Part shown: in pieces, positions 5,735-10,795 of the stretch
Layout of the letters: every line of letters starts with the position of its first letter
Numbering within the stretch: position 1 is the stretch's first letter
Source: a bacterium
GTDB taxonomy: Bacteria; Chloroflexota; Dormibacteria; UBA8260; Bog-877
NCBI GenBank assembly: GCA_021791455.1
Contig: JAJYWM010000240.1
Span: forward strand, 1-10,795
DNA length: 10,795 bases
Reading direction: 5' to 3'
Position numbers and translations under genes: made by a program
Notes under the pieces: model-generated
Seen by the model: only the letters and a program-made list of their open reading frames with translations
Database searches by the model: none
Told to the model about the DNA's origin: nothing

Positions 5735-8700
5735 TTATGACTCTCTCGCGGGCGGCGATGCACCTTTGTGATGAACTGTCGCACTAAGCGCATCCTCGAC
5801 GGCGGAGTCGATCAGCTCCCTATGGCGCCGGTACTCATCGATGAGGTTAGTTAGCTCGGTGCGCTGACTCTCGAAGAGCGTGACCACGGACGATGGCTTG
5901 GCCGGAAGGTGCACCGAGTCAAGGTCACGTACGCAACCGGAAGCAGCGACGACGCCGCGGAGACGGCGGGCCAGTGCGTCGGCCAGGCGGCCTTCGTGCT
6001 GGGAGAGGTGCACCGTCGCAGCGGGGGAGGACGATCCGCTTGCGGTGACCACGACCACGAGGCCCATTAGGTCCTGGCCGACGATGACATCGCCGAGTCG
6101 AGTGGACCCGGCCCGGTGCTTCTCGATTTCGTCCACCCAGTCGAGCTTGGACAGTTGGCCCCAGTGATACGGCGACCCAACCTCGGGATTCCAGACCTGG
6201 TCAGGGACGCTTCGAAGCGACACATCTGCGCGCAGTCGGTCCAGAAGCTCGGGCCACCGTGGGCCGTGGGCGCGAACTAGGCGTTGGACGAGTGAAGCGA
6301 GCTGCAGCCCGCTGGCAACCAAGGCTGGTACCGCCTGGCCAAGGTCAGGCATCCCAAGTGTCACTAGGTCGTGCTGCCGCAGCTGGCCCGGTGGCAGCGA
6401 CTCCGCGATGCCTTGGAACACGGTTGAATTGTAGATGGCGGTCAAATAAGGCGCGGGCACGGAGGCAACAGCCGCGCGGACAACGTGCAAGCCAGACGCG
6501 GGTGAGGTGTTGGCTGGCGGAAGGCCGACCACGAGCCTACTACCTCCACCCCAGCGGCTCGTCAGGCAGTACTTGCCCCAACCTTGATCATCAGGACTCG
6601 CATCGCCAATGACATCGGCGCGCGCGCGGTGCAGCGACCACCATGGACGGCGTTCACCGCGGTCGCGAGTCTTGAATTCGAGGAGGGCTCGGAAAGGTGC
6701 CAGGCGCTCTTCCAGAAGGGGCATACCGTCGGGGAAAGGCGTTCCTGTAATAATCTGCTCATCCGACAGTCCGGCCGGGACGTCTTCCGGCTTGGGGAGA
6801 TAGATCACGCTCGGAGAGTCGTCGGGGACGACTGCGGCGTACGGGAAGACATCCCGAGTGTTCACAACACGTCGAATCGCTGCGCGTTCATCTGATGATA
6901 GTGCGCCAAGCGATGCAACTTCCTTAGCTGTAAGCAGCTGGATTCCTGGATTGCGCCCATCTCGACGGGCCGCTGCTAGCGCGTCTGAGGAGAGCAATCT
7001 CTCAGTCTGCACGGTGAGAGTGTTGACAGTGGTCTCGACACCCTTACTCACAACAACTGCGATCTGCGGACCAGACCTAAGTGCCGTGCGCATGTCCTGC
7101 TCGCGCCGCGTCAAAAGAACCGGATCCCAGCTCTGTCCCTTAAGAGCATTCGGAGAGACCGAGGAAGTGAAGCTGCGCACCGCACTGGTTGTAGCACCTC
7201 GTGAGATCGCCGCCAGTACCGCCTTCCTTTCGACTGCCAGCACAGGACTCGTACTAACGATTGACACCTTCGGCTTGTGGTGGGAGCTGATCGGACCGTC
7301 GAGGACCCAGTCGGGGGCAGCATCTCTTCGACCGATGATGATCATGGAGTGTTGGCCCGGCGCATGAGGGAACAACCGGAAGTCCCGGAACAAGATGATG
7401 CGCTCTACCGTTGCTCGCGATGCCAAATATGCACGGAGCGGCTTAGCGCCCGCTGCCCTTAGCCAGTACTCAGTGGTGATGAAGCCGAACCTACCCCGTT
7501 CTCGCAACTTTGAGACGCCAAGAACGAGAAACCAGTATAGATAGTCCATATGCGGACCCACGAACTCGTCCCAATACGGATACCGGGCTCTCGTCCGCGC
7601 CAGCAGAGGAGCGGCAAGCTTTTCGCCTATGTAGGGGGGATTACCACAGGCGACGTCCATCAGAAACCCCGTTGCCCCGGCTCCTTTGATGCGGACCGCG
7701 CGCTTGCGCCGGTCTTCGCTGTCTATGAGGAGGTCGTTCGGCAGCAGGACGTCAGACTCCGACTCGATCAGGGTCACAGGCTCATGCATTGATAAAGTAT
7801 CCGCCGTGATGATGCCTAACGGCGGGATGCGTAACGCACTATCGCCCGACATGGACTGGCCGAGCTGCACTAGGAGGTTGAGCTCGGCGAGATAGGAGGC
7901 GAACCGCTGGATCTCGATCCCGTTGAGCCCTTCGGCTACCTGCGTCATCCAGTCTTGGGCTGTCACGGAGGCGCCTCTCGCGTGCGTCTCGAGGTAGCGG
8001 ACACGGAGTCGGCGGGCAGCTTCCACGAGAAAGCCGCCCGACCCAGTTGCAACGTCCAGTACGCGAAGCTGCCTCCCCTCACGTTCAGCCGCTTCAGCGA
8101 GATCCGGGACGCCGATGAGGTCCCAGATGAGAGCGATAATGTCTCTTGGCGTGTAGTATTGCCCGAGCAGTCGTCGGTCAATGCGCTCTAGGCTCTGCTC
8201 ATAGACTTGGCCTAATACGTCTGATTGGATCTTCCCGAAGTAGGTATTCGCGAGTTCGTAGATGGCGTCCGCATATGCGTCGTCGGATGGGACGTACCAA
8301 GTGTAGCCATTCTGCTGATCGAACAGTGACCTATAGCGATGTCGGGCTTTGCGAAAGGCAAAGTCGATGACATCGGTGACCACACCGAGGAACCGCTCCA
8401 TTTGCCTATCAAACCCGCCATCGTGGAGCATCGGCTCGATGAGGCCGAGGTCTTCCCATGCGCGAACCAACATCAGCCGTGTAGCAGCGTAGTAGGCTAC
8501 ATGTGAACAGTACTGACGGCGAGCAGTACCGAGGTCGGACTGATCAGGTGCGGAGAGAACGGCATCCAGTGTAATGGCGTCCGCGGACTCCACACCCAGG
8601 CGCCCGGCCATGAGGCGTAGCTCACCCGTGAGTGTCTCCCGCTCTGACGCTGACGTGGTGAGGGGATCCGAAAGTGCACCGCTCCGCACCTGGGCTTCAA

Positions 8701-9424
8701 CGTCGGCGGACAGCACGCGCACGACACGGTCCAGTCGGAGGGTTAGCCAGTCACTTGAGGTAGTCTCAGATAGGGTGTTCCACTCGGGGGAGTCACGTAC
8801 CTGCTGTAGCTTTTCGGTCCGGGTCAGCCGGCGCCGTTTGAACTCTTGGATAAGTCTGGCGAGGGCCTTCGCATCAACGGTACGAGCCATGACGTCTTCT
8901 GGACCGCTGAGCAAGGCCTGCAAGTTTACGCGGTAACGCTCAGTCAACTTTCCATGGGGATCGAGAGTGAATATTCGTGCTCCCACAAGGTTGGTGAGTA
9001 CCACCTGTCGTATCCGGGGATGGCCATCAGTGAGATAGCGCGTGATCTGAGCGTCGTGCCCGATAAGAGCAGTACCCTCCGACGTGCCTTTGGTCTCGAA
9101 CACAAAGGGGTGGGTTACTGCGTCAGCAGGAGTGAAGTCGGGCTTTATCCCAGGTGCTGTGTCTTCGGGAGCGAGATCCGCGTTCGGTTCGTAACCGAGA
9201 AGTTGATGAGCAAAGGCCGGGAAGACGAAGGGCTGAACGAGCTTCTCTTCATCGCTGAAACCCCGGCCCGAGATGTGCTCGGCCCAACTGTGTCGCTTAC
9301 CACCCCACGTGACCACGGTGGATGCTGCGAATGCCCGCCAGCGCCTGAGCGCGTCCAGCTCAGCCGGAGGCAACCCGGACGTGGTGCCTCCGGCAAAGGA
9401 TTTGGTCCGCCCGCTAGTGTTCAC
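5735..9424 (-). CDS. type IIG restriction-modification enzyme (fused nuclease, N6-adenine methyltransferase and specificity domain)
   Basis: This 1229-aa protein combines cutting, methylation and target recognition. The N-terminal PD-(D/E)xK nuclease has PDF (Pro95-Asp96) and ETK (Glu110, Lys112). A mostly helical linker follows (about 190-415). The methyltransferase has GQYYTPRDII (421-430), SAM-binding motif I LDVATGSGGF (456-465) and catalytic motif IV GNPPY (594-598), the N6-adenine type. The last 500 or so residues resemble Eco57I-like recognition domains (RPWWSLHRARA, IYNSTVFQ, LPPGQLRQHDL). All catalytic residues are visible and no break is seen, so it is probably active. The site cut cannot be read from sequence. 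PglX of BREX has similar length and methyltransferase, but lacks this nuclease and no other BREX gene is present. GTG 9424 overlaps the stop of the upstream EVE-Mrr gene by four bases (GTGA), so translation is probably coupled. Confidence 0.9.
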   Translation of the reverse strand: MNTSGRTKSFAGGTTSGLPPAELDALRRWRAFAASTVVTWGGKRHSWAEHISGRGFSDEEKLVQPFVFPAFAHQLLGYEPNADLAPEDTAPGIKPDFTPADAVTHPFVFETKGTSEGTALIGHDAQITRYLTDGHPRIRQVVLTNLVGARIFTLDPHGKLTERYRVNLQALLSGPEDVMARTVDAKALARLIQEFKRRRLTRTEKLQQVRDSPEWNTLSETTSSDWLTLRLDRVVRVLSADVEAQVRSGALSDPLTTSASERETLTGELRLMAGRLGVESADAITLDAVLSAPDQSDLGTARRQYCSHVAYYAATRLMLVRAWEDLGLIEPMLHDGGFDRQMERFLGVVTDVIDFAFRKARHRYRSLFDQQNGYTWYVPSDDAYADAIYELANTYFGKIQSDVLGQVYEQSLERIDRRLLGQYYTPRDIIALIWDLIGVPDLAEAAEREGRQLRVLDVATGSGGFLVEAARRLRVRYLETHARGASVTAQDWMTQVAEGLNGIEIQRFASYLAELNLLVQLGQSMSGDSALRIPPLGIITADTLSMHEPVTLIESESDVLLPNDLLIDSEDRRKRAVRIKGAGATGFLMDVACGNPPYIGEKLAAPLLARTRARYPYWDEFVGPHMDYLYWFLVLGVSKLRERGRFGFITTEYWLRAAGAKPLRAYLASRATVERIILFRDFRLFPHAPGQHSMIIIGRRDAAPDWVLDGPISSHHKPKVSIVSTSPVLAVERKAVLAAISRGATTSAVRSFTSSVSPNALKGQSWDPVLLTRREQDMRTALRSGPQIAVVVSKGVETTVNTLTVQTERLLSSDALAAARRDGRNPGIQLLTAKEVASLGALSSDERAAIRRVVNTRDVFPYAAVVPDDSPSVIYLPKPEDVPAGLSDEQIITGTPFPDGMPLLEERLAPFRALLEFKTRDRGERRPWWSLHRARADVIGDASPDDQGWGKYCLTSRWGGGSRLVVGLPPANTSPASGLHVVRAAVASVPAPYLTAIYNSTVFQGIAESLPPGQLRQHDLVTLGMPDLGQAVPALVASGLQLASLVQRLVRAHGPRWPELLDRLRADVSLRSVPDQVWNPEVGSPYHWGQLSKLDWVDEIEKHRAGSTRLGDVIVGQDLMGLVVVVTASGSSSPAATVHLSQHEGRLADALARRLRGVVAASGCVRDLDSVHLPAKPSSVVTLFESQRTELTNLIDEYRRHRELIDSAVEDALSATVHHKGASPPARES

Positions 9425-10362
9425 TCCTCGGTTAGAGCCGTGTCGGGCTCATTGAGCCCTTCCCGATCCAGTTCCGGCAGGGAAAGCGTTCTGAGTTTGA
9501 CTCCGATTTCGTTCTCGATACAGAGATCTGCGAGACCATTCCCGTCCAGCAGGCCGATTGCGGCTTTGCCGTCGGCGCGGGCCTCCAGCTGGGCTTCGCT
9601 GGTGAAGTCGGCTGTGGTGACTACAAGACCACGTTCGTCAACTCGCAACGCGCCGCGCAGCTCCCGTACTACCCGCGGCCCAACTGTATGCTGCCAACGC
9701 TTGGCCTGAACTTTTGTCTTTACCGATGTCAACCCCCTGAGAGAGAGGACAGCCTCGGCGTCGACTCCTCCGTCTCCGCTTCGTCCTTGGTGGACGACCT
9801 CGAACTCCAGGGCCCTCAAGACACGGACGACGAACTGTTCGAAGCCTTCTGGGCTCAGCGACTCTATGGCGTCCCTGAGCTCCCGCCTTACTCGGGCTCT
9901 TTGCCGTTCAACCACTTTTGCGACGTCGTCGGCTCCGCGCGGCGTCTCAGTATTGTCAAGTGGCTTGAGACGGCTCCGAGCGAGACCTAGGAGCTGGGTT
10001 TCCTCGGCCGGTGACAACCTCCCAGCGGTGCCTTGGAAGCCCAGCAGTGACCGGCACGACGACAGCAGCGGATCTGCCTTGATCTCGCTCCTGGCTAGGT
10101 AAGGATCGAGTTCGTGAGTGAACACAAGGTCAACGCGCCACTTGCTGAACTCCATCTCCTCAGTCAGGTAGGGGGCGCCCGTCACGGTTGCTAGGTAGTA
10201 GATCCCGGGCTCGTGAGGCCCGACAACTGACATCCAGACGGAGTCGCCGACAGCGATCTCCTTCCGATATTCGGGCGCACTCCACCAGTCTTGGCCTTTA
10301 CTTTTGACCGTGGTGAAGAGATCGTAGAGCTTGGGGTTGGCTTGAAATACCCAGGCCGGCAT
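9421..10362 (-). CDS. EVE-Mrr fusion: modification-dependent (type IV) restriction endonuclease
   Basis: The 313-aa protein begins with an EVE-type domain (about 1-110): AWVFQANPKLYDLF, an aromatic WW pair (26-27), GDSVWMSVVGPHEPGIYYLATV and KWRVDLVF. Such domains flip out and read modified cytosine. A charged helical linker (about 140-168) leads to an Mrr-family nuclease: LSPEGFEQFVVRVLRALEF (169-187), GRSGDGGVDA with catalytic Asp201, VQAKRW with Gln219 and Lys221 (the Q-x-K form typical of Mrr), and GLVVTTADFTSEAQLEA. The expected role is to cut incoming DNA carrying modified bases. ATG 10362 is set by a strong TAAGGAGG (10373-10380) 10 nt upstream. It is the first gene of a two-gene operon, its TGA overlapping the GTG of the type IIG gene. 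The pairing covers both unmodified and modified phage DNA; which base the EVE domain reads is unknown. Confidence 0.88.
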   Translation of the reverse strand: MPAWVFQANPKLYDLFTTVKSKGQDWWSAPEYRKEIAVGDSVWMSVVGPHEPGIYYLATVTGAPYLTEEMEFSKWRVDLVFTHELDPYLARSEIKADPLLSSCRSLLGFQGTAGRLSPAEETQLLGLARSRLKPLDNTETPRGADDVAKVVERQRARVRRELRDAIESLSPEGFEQFVVRVLRALEFEVVHQGRSGDGGVDAEAVLSLRGLTSVKTKVQAKRWQHTVGPRVVRELRGALRVDERGLVVTTADFTSEAQLEARADGKAAIGLLDGNGLADLCIENEIGVKLRTLSLPELDREGLNEPDTALTEE

Positions 10363-10372
10363 CCGATCGTCG

Positions 10373-10380
10373 CCTCCTTA
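10373..10380 (-). promoter_or_regulatory. strong ribosome-binding site TAAGGAGG of EVE-Mrr
   Basis: TAAGGAGG is nearly the full anti-Shine-Dalgarno complement, 10 nt before the ATG. It fixes the start of the EVE-Mrr gene and contrasts with the leaderless-looking SIR2 and integrase genes. Translation of the downstream type IIG gene probably depends on it through the GTGA overlap. Confidence 0.75.
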
Positions 10381-10514
10381 ACGTCCGCATTGAGCGCTGG
10401 ATACCATGGGCAAGTGGGCCCCGAAACACTGGTGGCACGCGGACGACTGGCGACCCGTTCGTGCCGTCGCGGCGGGGACCCGTGGCTCCAGGTCAGCGGT
10501 AGTATGACACTGCT

Positions 10515-10585
10515 CGGTCCGGAGAGATTTCCTTTGGGACTGCCCTGTCGGGCCTGCGGCTCGATCTCAGGCGAGCGCAGTTCGG
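10515..10585 (-). repeat. 71-bp inverted repeat, right copy
   Basis: This is the reverse complement of 4460-4530 at 69 of 71 bases. Weaker similarity extends to about 10606 and perhaps to 10637 (on the minus strand CCAGACTAAACC against CTAGACCAAGCC in the left resolvase). This suggests that the right copy is also the 3' end of a resolvase-type gene pointing inward. It lies about 150 bp upstream of the EVE-Mrr start, so the 10381-10514 interval should hold the operon promoter; no convincing -10/-35 pair was picked out there. Confidence 0.9.
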
Positions 10586-10795
10586 GGGCACCGCGATTCG
10601 GGACCGAGTTGGGCCGGTGGTTTAGTCTGGACTCCTGGATCTCCACGCGGCCGCTCGCCAGGACCCTTTGCACTAGAGTGGGCCCGAGGGCCGCGCTGTA
10701 TCCCTGGGAGAGGCAGCTGGCTTGGACTCGGAACTCAAGCCTTGCCTCGGGCCGGACGTGCTGATGGAACTGACCGTGCCCCGCTTGCGGTACCA
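10586..10795. other. right flank, no gene recognised
   Basis: No complete gene is visible. The first 50 bases show diverged similarity to the resolvase 3' end on the minus strand, but the reading frame there (LASGRVEIQESRLNHRPNSV) does not preserve the helix-turn-helix, so it is a decayed or shifted relic. The remainder holds no recognisable motif. Confidence 0.4.

Noticed and set aside
5735..9424. BREX PglX or DISARM methyltransferase
   Set aside because: Length and methyltransferase motifs are similar, but there is an N-terminal PD-ExK nuclease (Asp96, Glu110, Lys112) and no PglZ, BrxC, DrmA or DrmB gene in the window; type IIG fits better.
8846..9709. 287-aa open frame on the plus strand
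   Set aside because: It lies antisense across the type IIG and EVE-Mrr genes, both of which have clear motifs; its own translation is Ser/Arg-rich without domains, a typical shadow of GC-rich coding.
10764..10795. possible start of a new plus-strand gene (ATG, MELTVPRLRY)
   Set aside because: Only ten codons are visible and no ribosome-binding site precedes them; it cannot be told from chance.
1..10795. CRISPR array, rRNA operon, complete tRNA
   Set aside because: No regularly spaced repeats and no rRNA-like stretches were seen; the only tRNA sequence is the 3' half at 1643-1691.

Overview
The window (10.8 kb, high GC) looks like a chromosomal genomic-island junction in a high-GC Gram-positive bacterium, most likely an actinomycete. 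The reasons are the DUF4097-type tail at the left end, frequent GTG starts, TANNNT -10 boxes placed exactly where leaderless transcripts would start, and coding at roughly 65-70% GC outside the defence genes. The genus cannot be told from the sequence.

Left part, about 1-1640: probable host chromosome. It holds the C-terminal end of a DUF4097 (putative adhesin-like, beta-strand repeat) protein, a GNAT acetyltransferase on the minus strand, and a gene-poor stretch.

Island boundary, 1643-2944: the 3' half of a tRNA gene (minus strand; T arm, variable loop, anticodon loop reading UAU) ends abruptly in the anticodon arm, with no 5' half behind it. It sits 90 bp upstream of a complete tyrosine recombinase. 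This is the usual layout of a displaced attachment-site copy left by integration into a tRNA gene. An 11-bp word, CTACTGACTAA, lies on both sides of this core.

Recombination debris, 2945-4566: a possible IS end, then a serine recombinase broken by two in-frame stops and by a 494-bp IS630-type insertion. The IS630 transposase has itself lost its DDE catalytic centre by an in-frame internal deletion. Removing the insertion plus one TA restores the resolvase frame exactly.

Defence cassette, 4460-10585: about 6 kb bounded by a 71-bp inverted repeat (69 of 71 bases identical). Inside are a SIR2-domain protein (+), and, convergent to it, a two-gene operon (-): an EVE-Mrr fusion (modified-base-dependent restriction) followed, with a GTGA overlap, by a 1229-aa type IIG restriction-modification enzyme (PD-ExK nuclease, N6-adenine methyltransferase, specificity domain). 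All three parts are plausible anti-phage proteins: a SIR2 NAD-consuming effector, an enzyme cutting foreign unmodified DNA, and an enzyme cutting foreign modified DNA. That they act as one unit is inference from their shared boundaries and coupling. The three genes show no obvious break, while the recombinase beside them is dead.
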